From: Bryoerythrophyllum caledonicum
Lineage: Eukaryota > Streptophyta > Bryopsida > Pottiales > Pottiaceae
Direction: 5' to 3'
Length of the DNA stretch: 64,000 nucleotides
NCBI GenBank assembly: GCA_963971425.1
Contig: OZ020514.1
Location: 17,829,406 to 17,893,405, forward strand
This document shows, in pieces, positions 1-12,600 of the stretch. Numbering within the stretch: position 1 is the first letter of the stretch; every line of letters begins with the position of its first letter. A program made the position numbers and the translations under genes. The notes under the pieces are model-generated. The model did not search any database and was not told the DNA's origin. It saw only the letters and a list, made by a program, of their open reading frames with translations.

Positions 1-3000
1 ATTAGCGGTGCGAGCAATGACTGAAAAATGTCTGAGTCTTCTTCGAAGGCCAATACATGTCTGCCCATTGATTGACACACCCGAATAGTTGGACCTAGAT
101 AATACATATCAATAGAAAAGATAAATCAGAAGTGAAAAAAATAAAGAAATAAAATATTGAACATATATATGGGAATGCTTACCCGTAGAGGCATTCCAGT
201 CTAAGACAATATCCCCAACTTCTGTGAGGGATTCAAGAATGGTTTTCATGAGATCAACCGCTTTCTCACGAGCCCCTCGCCATGGTGAGTCGCCATGCAT
301 GAGCTGTGAAGCAACGTTCACCGGATTGAACAAGATATCGAGCTCAACAAGTGGAGATCGAACAGAGAATTTTGAGACGATGGGAGCGTCACGAACAAAT
401 AGCTGAACACAGAATTGCGTCCCCTGAGAAAGAAACAATATATACAATTATGGATTAGATACAGTATGGAGAAGGTCAAGACTATAGCTAAAAATTATCA
501 AAAAATTGTTTATAGTACTTACTATCGCAGAAGGATCTCGAGGCGAAGCAAGAGGAAGCTCGTTCAATGCCCACCAATCGATGAATAGCTTGAAGTCGTA
601 TGTGGAAGCACATTCATCAATTTCAAGTTGCAGATCTCTATCATTCGGATAAAGCAGAAGCAAAGCAGCGTTGTCGTGAAGATAATTGTCAGCGAACTCA
701 AAAAGAGTATCAATATAATTTTCTGGCCTTGAATTCGACAAAGGGATGGCATCAATGGATTGAGAGATCCCAGGTACTGGTAAATTCTCTGGAATGTCAG
801 CCACAATAAGATCCAATCCAGTGTGTTTGCAATTGTCATTTGAAACTTTCCGCGTTCTACCTGCACCAACCTGGAAGCAAAGAATCCAATTGGTGTAAAT
901 AAATCCGGTTCAGTGTAATTTAGATAATTCAAAATCAAATGAGGGTAACAAAGACTAACCTTTGAAATGAACTGATGTAGCTGCTCCCATAATTGCGGTG
1001 GCCCTCCTGTCTCCGAGAGAGACTGCATGATAGAGAAGAGTGATATATTTTTGATGAAACACTCTGATGAGACAATTGGCAACGGAGCAACGGAGGACTC
1101 AGAAAATTGAAACTGGCATTGCTTGCGTTGTTGGACTTCCATCCTTGTAATTTCAACAAGGCTTGAACCAACGGCTTGAGAGGATGTCACGACTGGAAGA
1201 GAGTTCCATGCCAAGACCTCGTTCCTAGTCATATCTGTTGGATCTCGCATCAAGGAAAAATTTAAGGTGTCTCTTTCAGCAAGGGCGGCTGCAACTGCTG
1301 CTTGAATCTCAGCCTTCTTCGTAGTCTCCGCATCCATGACAAGCTTTTCCTAGTCAGCTTTCGAAAGCCGCTTCTTCTTACCAGAGGTCTCCTCTTGAGC
1401 TAAGACTGGTGGGGACGACGATTGCTCTACAATTTCAACCTCCGGCTGCCCCAATGGAGATGAAACAGGCTATACTGAAACCTCTATTAGACCTTGAAAA
1501 AGGTCTTTCTCTGCATCTGGAACAAAATTTGCTGAGCATTCCAAATACCATCCACCACCATGTAAAACTTGAACGGAATACTTCTTCTTCTGAACCTCTG
1601 TAAAGACGCACAAGTCTGATGAAGGTTGAATCCACGTCGACATGAAAGAAGGGCATACAGATGATTGAAGAGCATTCTTGGGCAACAACTCTCTAACAAT
1701 ATACCTGCACACATCATTTTGAATTGGATCATAAACCATGAAGATACAATAATCATTTGAATGTAGACAAAATTGGAGATTAAATTGAAAACACACCTGT
1801 ATAAGAGCCTTTTTATGGCAAGATCACCACCCATCAACTCATTCAGTTTTGAATTCTTCTGAAAGAGCGGTTTTACACCCGACTGAACAAAGACCATATA
1901 TCCTTTCTCCCAGAGGATCATGCGCCATTTTTCTACATAATCAGAAGGTTTTTCAATTCCAGGGGAAGCCTCCCAATTTACTGAGATTGTACTTGTTGCA
2001 CAAATATCTTCAAAATCAGCAATGAATTTTGCCTCCAACTGAAACCAATCAATATATGAAGTTAGATGACATTCTTAACCAATCTGATAATTACTACTAC
2101 CAAAGATCAAGTAATGAGCAGGAAGTTAGATATATTACTTGTGCCCAGAATGTAGCGCGGTTAAGAAACGAATCAAGATCGCCATCTCTGAACTGGGAAG
2201 GTGGAAAGCGGAAAGCAGAACGAACAACTGATGGCGAGTTCCAAAAATGAAGCCACCTTGTTTTGAAACGGGGCTCAACTGTAGCTGTTGCAATTTTTTG
2301 AAGCTTCTCAATTGTCATTTCAGTCTTCTTGAAATGACTAAATTGAAAATTGATCTGCAAAATATGAATCCAGAATTTAACTATTAGAAAATAGAGTTGA
2401 AATATTATTGGCCAAATAATGTAATGAAACTAAGATTAATGAGAATAATGTGCAATGAAATACCTCATCAAAGAACTCGTTGCCATTACTGGGATTTGCA
2501 ACAGCAAGGTATTTTTGAAAGTCCTTGCTTTTTAAGGACTTCACAGTGCTAGCCGCAGCATTGCTCATGACCTTCCACACGCCTGTTGCACTTCTCTCCT
2601 CTTTAGGTGTCTTTTTTTCATATTCCATTGCAGCCTCATCTGAAGCGCGTGCAATGTCTTGCTGCAAGACAAATGAAATTAGTAATACCAAGTAAAAAAA
2701 ATAAAAATAAAAAGACATAGTTCATAAAAATTATGTACATAAAAGGAGTTTGCATATCATACCCGATACAAGAACGAAATGAAAACATCAACTGTCAACG
2801 GAAACCAAGCAGCACATGACCGTCGAACTTTTGCGCATGTATTATAGTCTTCGGATGTCAAGAGGTCCTTGAAATCTTCCAATTTCAACCCACCATAATA
2901 TTGTATACGTTGTAGCTTTGCCGGTAAGCTAGTCTTCACAAAATCATTCTGTGTAGACCTACATGATCATACATAAAGAGATAGATTAATCCAAAATTAC

Positions 3001-4090
3001 TACACTTATAGAAAGTCATAGAAAAATAGGAAGAAAGATCAAAAGTTGAAATAATTACCAATTGACATCGTGCATACAATTAAGTAATACTGAAATGTGG
3101 CCTGTTGGATTTAGCACGATGCTCTGGACGGCATAATGCCAATCAGGGTCATCTGAATGTCGCTCAGAAATATAACGCCACCATGCATTGAACCTATGAT
3201 TTCCGTCCCAGACAAAAAACATTTTGCCACTGAGGACGGCTAACTCTGGAGTCGCCTTCAAAAACTCTTCAAACTTCTCATTTGCTGCTATCCAATGTGA
3301 GCTCCAAGAAGACAATATGTCAGGTGTAACCTCACGCAACATCTCACGGTCATCAAAGATTGAAAGGTAGAATGCACGATCTCCATCAATATAGCCCCCT
3401 TCAAAACGTTTCTGTAGTGCACATATGTCAACTTCTTGAATTGGCCGGACTCGAGGAAGGGCAATCATCCTGCAAAGAGGCACATGAATGGGTGCCTTCG
3501 TAACACGCATGCTTTCAAGAACTGTCACAAAATTAGACTTTTGATGAAGTCGTCTTGCTTCTTCACCCTCATGAGAACTAATGAGTCCTTCAGGGCATTT
3601 TGGTGACGAATCCTCGGAGACTATTGGGGGCACGTTCTACAAAATCCAACCATAAACATTAAGACAATAATAACATAGAATGATAAATCCAAAAAACTGA
3701 TTGCAAGAATAGTTTAAGAGTTACAAACCTGAGTGTTGGGACTGTCATCAAGAGCCTCATCATCTTGAGTGCTAACCTCATCATCCTGAGTGTTAACCTC
3801 GACCTCCTAAGAACAAACAAATAATGAGGAATTAAGAACAAAATTTCGTTTTGAAATACACATAAATATACAAAATATAACCTTCTACCTCTAGTACTTT
3901 CACCAATCAAGAATGACAATGTAGTGAACCAACATCTTTTAGTACAAACAGGCAGTTCAATAATGAGAAAGAGTATAATATAAAAACTAGTTGTGTGTAC
4001 AACCACCTCATCACTTGAAGCGCTTGACATGGGTTGTGATTCCTCGATCGTGTTCTCCCGTACAGCTCCGCTTCCTTGGCCAAGTTCATC
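1..4090 (-). pseudogene. ParB-like + amino-methyltransferase-like gene, 11 exons visible, two in-frame TAG, 3' end outside window
   Basis: Exons, from splice sites and kept phase: 4007-4090, 3729-3806, 3059-3636, 2763-2958, 2464-2661, 2139-2354, 1797-2038, 960-1704, 523-870, 183-423 and 1-94 (continuing off the window). Introns are 80-250 bp with GT-AG ends. The first two exons encode an acidic linker. The third ends with FFVWDGNHRFNAWW, like the GxHR box of ParB/sulfiredoxin folds. The middle exons are alpha-helical and unrecognised. The last three read as a permuted amino-methyltransferase: DLIVADIPEN sits where motif IV (DPPY/SPPY) is expected, then LLLLYPNDRD, LFVRDAP, then GDIVLDWNASTG followed by GRHVLAFEED, like the SAM-binding motif I. 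Motif IV is not canonical, so activity is doubtful. Exon 960-1704 carries TAG at 1470-1472 and 1350-1352, so this copy is probably a pseudogene or needs readthrough. The true 5' end may be lost in the repeat array beyond 4200. Confidence 0.6.
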
Positions 4091-4204
4091 CTACCAAAAA
4101 CACAAAATATAGTGGACAGATCATGCACACAATCATCATTAAAGATGGCCTCGAAGCCTTTTCAAACGTTCACCGATTGAACCAGGATTCAATCTAGGAG
4201 GTTT

Positions 4205-5040
4205 AGGTGCCACGCCTATAAGGCATGGTTGTTAAGCTGAATCGAAATTCCTGCAGGGGCAAACCTGAACAACACACTCATCCGAGGACTCATGTCTGAC
4301 CACATGGTGCCCCCATTATGTTCTCGCGACACTCAACCGTTCCCACCTTAAGGATCTAATAAAACACTCACTTTCCCGTTCAGCTCCTTCGAAGAGGATA
4401 CAACCGGTTTCAGCTGTGTGCAATGTGATACTACCCAGCTGGAGGACCCACATCCACGACTTTCACCGAAGTCAAAGTTTCGAGTTTACTGTCCATAAAT
4501 GTAGCCTCGTATACGAGGTCTAACTTTTACTTACAAACATTCTTCCTGCAGGGGCCAACCCGAAAAGCACATCCATTCGAGGACTCAAGACCCACCAGGT
4601 GGCTTCCCCATCATGTTCACACGACACAGAACTGATTCCTCCTTCAGCCCCAAAAAACACTCACATTCCCGGTCAGCTGCTTCGAGGATGACATCACTAG
4701 TTTCAGTTGTGTGCAATGCGATACTACACACCCACATCCAGGACTTTCACCGAAGTCAAAGATTCGAGTTTAGAGTCCATAAATGAGGCCTCGTATACGA
4801 GGTCTTATTTTTTCTTACAAACATTCTTCCTGTAGGGGCCAACCCGAACAACACATCCATCCGAGGACGCAAGACACACCAGGTGGCTTCCCCATCATGT
4901 TCACACGACACACAACTGATTCTTCCTTCAGCCCAAAAAACACTCACATTCCCGGTCAGCTGCTTCGAGGATGACATCACCGGTTTCAGGTCTGTGCAAT
5001 GTGATACTACTCCGCTGGAGGACCCACAGTGAAGGATTTA
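4205..5040. repeat. Tandem array of ~285-bp units
   Basis: About three diverged head-to-tail units (near 4245-4530, 4531-4815 and 4816-5040). They share phrases such as the one around 'ttcctgcaggggc', the 'cattcccggtcagctgcttcgaggatg' region and 'ggaggacccac'. The spacing between the embedded palindromes at 4505 and 4789 is 284 bp. No coding sense was found; short ORFs here come from the repeats. Confidence 0.75.
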
Positions 5041-6445
5041 CACGAGTACCACAGACTCGGTTAAGGAGTATGTGAAGAAGGCCTCGTATACGAGGTCTTC
5101 TATTTACCCACGTCGATACATCCTACATAGACCACATTCAGGTGTTGCAATGTGTTACTATTTTGCTGGAGGATCCACAGTAAAGGATTTACACCAGTAC
5201 CACAATTAAGGTTACGGAGTATGTGAAGGAGGCCTCGTATACGAGGTCTCCTATTTACTCACTTCAACACATCCTGCAGGGCCAACATACCCTTCCAAGG
5301 ACTCATATTCAACCACCTGATTGTACTGTCGTCGTTCATAAATACTTAAAGATGCCACGTCATGGGTCACACAATTCTCTTGCACCATTTCATTCACGTC
5401 GATATTGACACAGGTCCTTCAAATACTAATCATATGATCATGTGATTTCAGCTCCACTACCCCACTCGAACAAGTCCTTGAAGCAGACCTCGTATACGAG
5501 GTCTCTATATCTCACGTCGACATCTACTCTTAATGCCCAAAATTCTAGGTTCCTCCAGATGCCGCGAAGTACTCACCAAGAATTCCCGGCTCGTTAGGAA
5601 TGTAGACCAGGTGCTCCAACGGATTATCGTCATGGGATTTAGATTGTACTCAATCCATTTACCAGACTTGTTCAAGCCATGAGTTGTCCACAAAGTTGTC
5701 CACAACACTGGACACGAAGGGTCGCAGTCATCTGTCCACGAACTAACCAACTGATTTTCCCTTCCAGCTGCCTCGAGGAGGATATAAAAACTGATTTTCC
5801 ATTCCAGCCGCCTCGAGGAGGATATTAATGGAGTGCATATAAATACAACTCCTCTAGGGGATATAAAAACTGATTTTCCATTCCAGCCGCCTCGAGGAGG
5901 ATATAAATGGAGTGCATATAAATACAACTTTGCTAGAGTACCAAGGTGGATCACTGACACCAATGTCGATCACGATGTTGGATTCAGATAATGCTGCCCA
6001 TCTGAGATCATGTCCACCAGCATGATTACAATGATGGAATCTGCATGATTCCTTGGCTCCGTCAATCACCTCTAGGCATTCTCAAAAGTGACGTGTATGT
6101 GATGTCATACACTAGCAGAGCCCCCACGGCTCGTCGGTAATACGCACTGGTCCTAGTCTTACAAGTCGATGAAGGAGGCCTCGTATACGAGGTCTCTAAT
6201 CACTCCTGTTGATGTCGACAACTACAGACAGGTATGCGACAAAACTTGTTCCTCCACTTGCCACGAAGTACTCTCCAACCATCCGGCTTATGTCTCAAAT
6301 TTAACCATTTACGGTGCTCGCCGACCTACGGAGAGGCTTACGGTATTGGGGAGCACAACCTCTAAACACCGAATCCAAGTGCTCCATCTTTCACGGCACC
6401 AAGTGCCAGTCCAACAAGTCGGTGAAGGAGGCCTCCTACACGAGG
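4505..6445. repeat. Seven copies of the palindrome CCTCGTATACGAGG
   Basis: Six exact copies lie at 4505-4518, 4789-4802, 5082-5095, 5233-5246, 5488-5501 and 6179-6192. A degenerate copy (CCTCCTACACGAGG) lies at 6432-6445. Flanks are partly shared (GAAGGAGG before, TCT after). Spacings are 284, 293, 151, 255, 691 and 253 bp, so copies persist where the surrounding repeat changes. The copy at 5488 extends to an 18-bp perfect palindrome starting GACCTC. Confidence 0.85.
5751..5930. repeat. Short tandem repeat, ~79-bp unit
   Basis: One partial and two fuller units start at 5751, 5791 and 5870. Each begins CTGATTTTCC and contains GCCTCGAGGAGGATAT; the later two add GGAGTGCATATAAATACAAC. The unit itself holds a palindromic CCTCGAGG core. 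Confidence 0.8.
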
Positions 6446-7230
6446 TCTTCTACTTACTCTCATCGAAACCAGACCACCACCACAACAATAGAGAGGTCGA
6501 TTGAAGTCGACACAAGTATTCGATCCGAGTATTCCAGGTTACTTTCGTAGGCTACATGTGCTCGTAAGTAAGATCCGTCTCCACATGGCCGTTAGATCGG
6601 GCTCCACAAGGAAACACCAGACCACCACCACAAAAAGAGAGAGGTTCTATATCCATCACCACCACAAACAACCCTAATCAACTCGACACTCATTCCACGG
6701 ACCAAGAATCTTACCGGAATGGTTGATGCGGGTGTCGATGAAGCCATTTGATCGCTCCCGCCTCCCGCACCCTGCCACACCACAAAGTTTCGTTAGATCT
6801 AATGAAGTGTAGTGCATTCAAAAACCCTAGTTGTCTTGTGGCCTTCTCAGTGACTTGCAAGTCCAGGTTCAGCTTGAGGGTTTGAATTCGAGGGTTTCGG
6901 TGGTGGCTAGACATGAGTCTGACCAACTCATTCGCAGACCAACTCAATCGTCCAGTCATTCGTACCAGAAGTCTAGCAAACATCATCGAGTACCGTTTTC
7001 ATCCATGCCAATTGAACTCTCGACGACCTATGTTGTTCTCTTTAGTAATATAATTTGAAGAATTTCACATTACCCCCTAATGGACCAAGTGTCCAAAATG
7101 GGCTTTTGGAAAGTTTGCTCAGGTTCCTATGGTGTCAATTTCCAACATTATTCTTTGAAATCGTTATTATAGAAAGACATTACCAAGACCTTAGTGGGAA
7201 AACAATTTTGAGCCTCCACTCCTTGCACAC
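6446..7230. other. No gene recognised; short duplicated phrases
   Basis: The phrase around ACCAGACCACCACCACAA occurs near 6470 and again near 6618. ORFs of up to 91 codons occur on both strands, but none shows a family motif or plausible splice structure. I see nothing else here. Confidence 0.5.
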
Positions 7231-8030
7231 TTGTTTTGAATATAATACACCCCGTCTCTACCTATAAAAATTGGTGCGTGAGGACCTAACATTATGCTTA
7301 ACAAGATGGTAATAGATTTAGACCTTGTACAGTGAAAATTTTTGACACCAATTGAAGTCAAAGTCTGCTGATCCACTAAACGCAGCGAAGAAAATGAACC
7401 ATTTGCTTAACTTCAAACACTATAATCTTTCAATCCGTGCGGTCAAAGTTTATGAAATTTTGTACATGTATTATTTAATAAGCCTTTACTGAGATCCTAC
7501 GGTCAGCACTAAAAATCAAAGTTTTTGTTACCTTCTTTAATCATTGCACTAGAATCCATCAATTTTGAAGTGTTTTTGGTGTAAAACTGTCACAGTACCT
7601 TTGAAGTTAAACATAGAAATCATTGTATTTTTCATTTTTTATTCTTTTTACAACCTAAGGTGGTGACCGTTACAATTCACATTTTGAAACATATGAATTT
7701 CAAATAAATTTTTTTTGGGAATTCATAAATTTTGAACCTCTTCCTCAAAATTTTAGTGTACAAGGAACTAGTTTTAGCCTTAACAAAATGGAAATAAATT
7801 CAGACATCGTCAATTCAGACATTGTGTATTTGACACCAAGTGATGTCATAGTCTGTTGATCCACAAAACCCCAGGGCAAAAAATCAACCTATTTTCTAAT
7901 TCAAACACTATAATCGTCCTATTCAAGTAGACAATGTTTATGAAATTATGTGAGTACGATATTTAGTAAGTCATAATTGAGATCCTATGATTTAAAGTAG
8001 AAAAATACGTTTCTCGATTCTTCCTTACTC
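7230..8030. repeat. Diverged direct duplication, ~495-bp period
   Basis: The stretch 7280-7560 resembles 7775-8030. Both contain 'aacaa(g/a)atgg', 'ttgacacca', 'gtctg(c/t)tgatccac', 'tcaaacactataatc', 'gtttatgaaatt' and 'gagatccta' in the same order. The DNA is AT-rich and non-coding. It looks like two old tandem copies of an unidentified repeat. Confidence 0.65.
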
Positions 8031-8280
8031 TTAGCACAAGAATTTTAGGAGTTAATGTGTGATCAAAGTAGTTGTAGTACTCTCTGTGATTTGTTCACAA
8101 ATATTTATCTTGCACACTCAACTTGCTTAGATATACTCGCTTTAATATGCTCTCACTAGACACAGTGTTAATGATTGACTGGTTCATTTTGTATGATAAA
8201 AATCCTATACCCTTGATGCAAAATTTAGCCCCACCAATATTTTCATAGCTAAAATGACAAATTCCCGCTATAAATCTCAC

Positions 8281-8801
8281 CTCTTCTCTTGTTTGTGAAG
8301 GTGGTGTAGTATCCGATATGTTGTCACAATGTGCTCTGCTTCCTTCTCCAACTTTTGTCTACCAGACACATATTGGACAAATTTGAATGAAAAGTATATA
8401 AGAACCGCGGTACTACAAAGTATGACGGCACCGGCGTAAAATAAATGGAAGAGACATTGACTTAGACAATTACATGTAACCCGACCAAATATACAGATAA
8501 CCATGAAAACTGCTCTTACCAATATCACAGGAGATGATGATTCTTCTTCGTTCTCTTCAATGTTTTGAAGTTTGCAATCACTATCACGCTCGGAGGAGTT
8601 AAAGGACAACACCTTTGCCGTCTCTGTAATGTCTGAATGACTAACACATGCCTTTCGCTTGCCCATCCTAGACCTCTGCAATTGCTTTTGACTAGAAAAC
8701 AAAATACCTCGCCTCCTCCGCTTCTTCTTTCTCTCACAAGAATGAACAAGGGGATCCTTACTACTCTTCCCAGTCATTAGAGAAATGCAAGTTCTACCCA
8801 C
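8281..8801 (-). CDS. Small unrecognised gene, probably two exons
   Basis: One open frame of 174 codons spans this stretch (ATG at 8801, TGA at 8277-8279). The N-terminal half is very basic (KKKRRRR) and ends in an acidic patch (EENEEE). Unspliced, the middle would be a hydrophobic, membrane-like segment. However, a good donor (GTAAGA) after codons for SSSPVIL near 8519 and an acceptor (GTCTGGTAG) near 8359 suggest that segment is an intron. The spliced product would then join the basic-acidic part to a helical segment (QKLEKEAEHIVTTY). A further donor (GAG|GTGAG) lies at the end, so more exons may lie further left. No family recognised. Confidence 0.35.
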
Positions 8802-9600
8802 CCATTCCTCTTATCAAAGGAGACAAAACGTATTTTGAAGATGCTAGACATTAGTATGTAAGGAACTCCAATGATTCATCCTAATTCTCTTATTTAAATC
8901 ACCCTGATTTTTATATTTAAAAGAGCATATGTTGGCATCATTTATATTAGCTATGTAGCTGTCTTCCGCCGTCACTTACAATATATTTCTAAATATTACC
9001 TTTATGACCTGTAAAACCACTATTAGATGCGCTAACTATGTTGTGTACACTCTCTTTTCAACACGTTTTTATTATACTGCAAGCCAACGGAAACAACCTC
9101 AACTAACAAATGAAAACCCATGTGCACTAATGTATATTCTAATGTACGATTTATACATTATGTTTTATACTTAAAATACTTCACTTAATTTGTTCTCCTA
9201 ATTCTAAAATAATACATTTTGAGTTTAATAATTTTATGGACGTTGCTTTAATTAGCACGCAAGCGTTCCTCGCACAGTCAATGATTAATATAGGTTGTGT
9301 GACAATTCACATTTAAAGTGCTGACTCTGACACGGACACTCCAATTACGTGGCATCTAGATATACCACGCTCTACTCAATCTTTTGTCGATCTAGTATCT
9401 CCAATATGTCAATCCTTTACAAGCCTGATATTATCTTAAGACAGGTGGTTCCCAAATATTGCAACGAGACAGTCGATTGGATTCCACGTCGTGCTGAGCT
9501 ATTACTGCTTCATATAATCTCGGATACATTCCAAACTGTATTATTGTGCACTTGTTTTTAACACTGACAGACGCCGCCTTTCAATGAGGTCCCTTTTTTT
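8802..9600. other. AT-rich spacer, nothing recognised
   Basis: No coding frame with family motifs, no clear repeat, and no RNA gene seen. It may include the 5' end and terminal inverted repeat of the MULE that follows, but I could not pair an end with the DNA beyond 13.3 kb. Confidence 0.4.
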
Positions 9601-9675
9601 ACTCACTGATTGTTCTTCATAATCCCTGTCCCTCTCCGTATTCCATCACTCTCGCAACCCAATCTTGATATCTCC

Positions 9676-12600
9676 ATGGCTTCTTCTGTTCCCTCTGCAT
9701 TGTCTTCCATGGCCATACTACGTGCCGTTGGAATTGGCTGTCCTATTGCCTATCCTTTGAACCAGGAGGGTTTTGCTACTGTTACCAGTGCTGCGTTAAG
9801 TATTCGATTTTGTTTTCTTCAAGAGAGTATTTGTGTCGAGGAGGAGGTCTATGATGATGATTGTTTGTCTCTGCTCTACACCACACCAAGTCCGCCCGTA
9901 GTGAAGGATATATTTGAGAAGGAATGGAAACTTGGCAAAGGTCGGTATAGAGTATATGGTCGCATAGATTCACAGATTAGTTTGTCATCGGTTGATCTTA
10001 CCCCTCGTCAGTCCACAACGTGTAGCATGCAGACTCCTCCTCAACTTCGAGTGGAGGTCAAGATTGAGCCCGGCACTGAGCCAATCATCAATCTCTCTTC
10101 AGACGACGAGGACACTGCGCCTCCTTTGTACCCCCCGAAGTTAAGTGTCCCTATGTCGTGTCGTCGTCGTCCCGTTACGCCAACTTATCGACCACCCTAG
10201 TCTTGTCTCCTAAAAGAGCAAATGATTTCTGGTATTGTTAGTGTTATCGCAGGTCTGAAGAGGCTGTCCACCCGTGCCGGTGGCAAGAATCCGCTGAAGA
10301 CACTGAACTTCGACGCCATTCCACACCGTAACATGTATGGGATGGACAAGCGGTATGATGGACACGTCTGGACGAAGACGATCACGACAAACATCATGAA
10401 TGACGACGGCCTGCACTTTCGGACTTCGAAGTGTATCGGTCATCTGCAATGCGACAACGTCAACTGCATGTACCTTGAGCGAGTTAATCGAATATCGGAC
10501 GTGAACGAGAGAAAGTTTGAAGGAACGATTGCGGTGACTTTAGAGGCCGGTCAGAGAGCCCCTAAAAACACGCTACTTTGCAAGATCTGTGGAGTTCCAC
10601 CAACATGTATTGCCACGTGTGATGCTGTGGTGTACTACGTTTTTGGTAAGCGCAACTGCACCCGTGCATGTATTCACTTAGGCGTACACGACCATCCCGT
10701 TGAAATAGGTGATTATCGTGATGTAAAGGAGAAGATCACTAGTCTAATTAGTGAGCAGGTAGAAAAAACTCCGCGTGCAACCAAAAGTGCCATCATATTG
10801 GAGGCGAGCAAGGAGTTCCTTGGACAGTTCTTGCTCCGCGAAGAAGGCGACCCTCGGAAGATCTTGACTGTGGAGGAGTTAGCTCCCTTCTTAGACAAAT
10901 GCAAGGACATGGGTTCTCCAAGCATCTGAAATAAAGTGGTTACATTCCGGTACCTAAAGAGGTACGGTGTCATGGACGCCATATTGAAACTTCGATCGGT
11001 GAGTACCTGGGCGTTTGTGCAGAACAACAAATTTCCAAGTCAAGGTTCGGAACATGATGTGGGAGAAGAATCCAAGGTCTTCATCTTCAAGATGTCAGAG
11101 GTCGGGCCGGGATCTGGCGTTGACCTTGTGAAGCGGATGCAATCGGGCAATGATTTGGATAATGCGTGGATGATGTTCGATCACGTCAAGCGCCTGACGG
11201 ACTAGACAACAATGGGATGTCACGTTTACGACGCTACGTACTGCAGCGTGATGACTATCGCTATCTGTGACTTGATGTCGGAGGATAAGAATGCTCAGAT
11301 GCTTTTCTGGAATAACCTCAATGATGTCATGCGTCCACACGGAGTGGAGAAGCCGGACTTCAAGGGATTCATGGCGGACGGTGCTCAGGCCAGTTGGAAT
11401 GCGGTAAGAGCTGTCTACGGGGGTGGCGACGTCATGGCGGACAAGGAGCGTACATGCCTATTTCACTATATGCAGAGTATGATCAAGTACACAGAAAAAT
11501 GGATTGTTGAGGAATTTCAAGAGCAGCACAAGAGCCTCTGTAAACAATATAGGGAAGCAACAACTATGGAGGACGCCGACCGATTGTACGACGTGCTTCA
11601 GGCATGGTACAGGATATCAGGAGCTGTGTCTGAAAAGGGGCTTGAGGCCATGTCAAACTGGATTGCATGGTGGCACTTTAGGTACCGTCAATGGGGCGGG
11701 TTCATGACCTCGGTATGGCATGCGAACTCTTTCTCTCAATATTGATCACTCTTAGTCCATTTCTTACTTCATCCTTGGTTCCTGACATTATTGTTCAACT
11801 TTTGTAGAACATTTCCATTGACGAACTAGCCGAGATGCCTTCTTGCAACCTAGCGGAGACCGTGCACAACAAGTGGAAGCAAGCCTCTGGGGACCGAGGG
11901 GCAGATCTATACGTCGCCACTCTAGACGACTACATCCGCGGATTCTTGCAAGTTGTTAACTACCACCAATTCCTGAAAGGCGATGTTGGTGGGACCGGAC
12001 CTAGCAAGGAAGAACTGAAGCTTAGGGTGGCCGAGAGAAAAGCTCAAAGGACAGGCGACGCCAGCGTCCTGAAGGAGTCCATGTTGCAAATGCCCGGGGC
12101 AGAGGAATTCTGTACCCGCACAACAAACAAGGTTGGGGAAGAGGTGTTCGGTTCACGGAAGCGTAAGCCAAACATGCCAATCGGTGCCGATGACGAGTCA
12201 CATCGACCGGATAAGGTGAACTTTTCTCGCCCTCGACATTCTGTAGGACCCTTGGGAACTTCTTCAGATCCGCTGCCCATTATCAACGAAGACGGTGGCA
12301 TTGGTGATGACGACGGTGTCTATGCCGACGATGACGTCCCCAAAAATGATGTATATTATGTACAACCAGCACATGTGTCACCAATGGCGACTCTGGCTCG
12401 GACAGCTGGTTTGCGGCGCGCCATAGCGGTGGAAGAGACTCATGCTGAATTGACAGAGTGGCATATCGCCTGCTTGTCAAAGAATTCTGCCAAGAAATGT
12501 TTTGCGCAACGCACAAAAACAAGGACAAAATGTGAAGAGAGGATTGTGAGAGGTGGAAAGGCAACCCCGACACCAACATACGCAGGTTTTTACCATCACC

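Noticed and set aside
1409-1603. 64-codon plus-strand ORF
   Set aside because: It is a shadow of the minus-strand exon 960-1704.
4505-6445. loxP-like recombination sites
   Set aside because: The TCGTATACGA core recalls a loxP arm, but there is no spacer and no recombinase gene, and the match is short.
4205-6450. CRISPR array
   Set aside because: Spacing is irregular, units are long, the repeat is a 14-bp palindrome, and the DNA is eukaryotic.
8359-8519. Transmembrane segment in the small gene
   Set aside because: Good donor and acceptor sites flank it, so it is more likely an intron.
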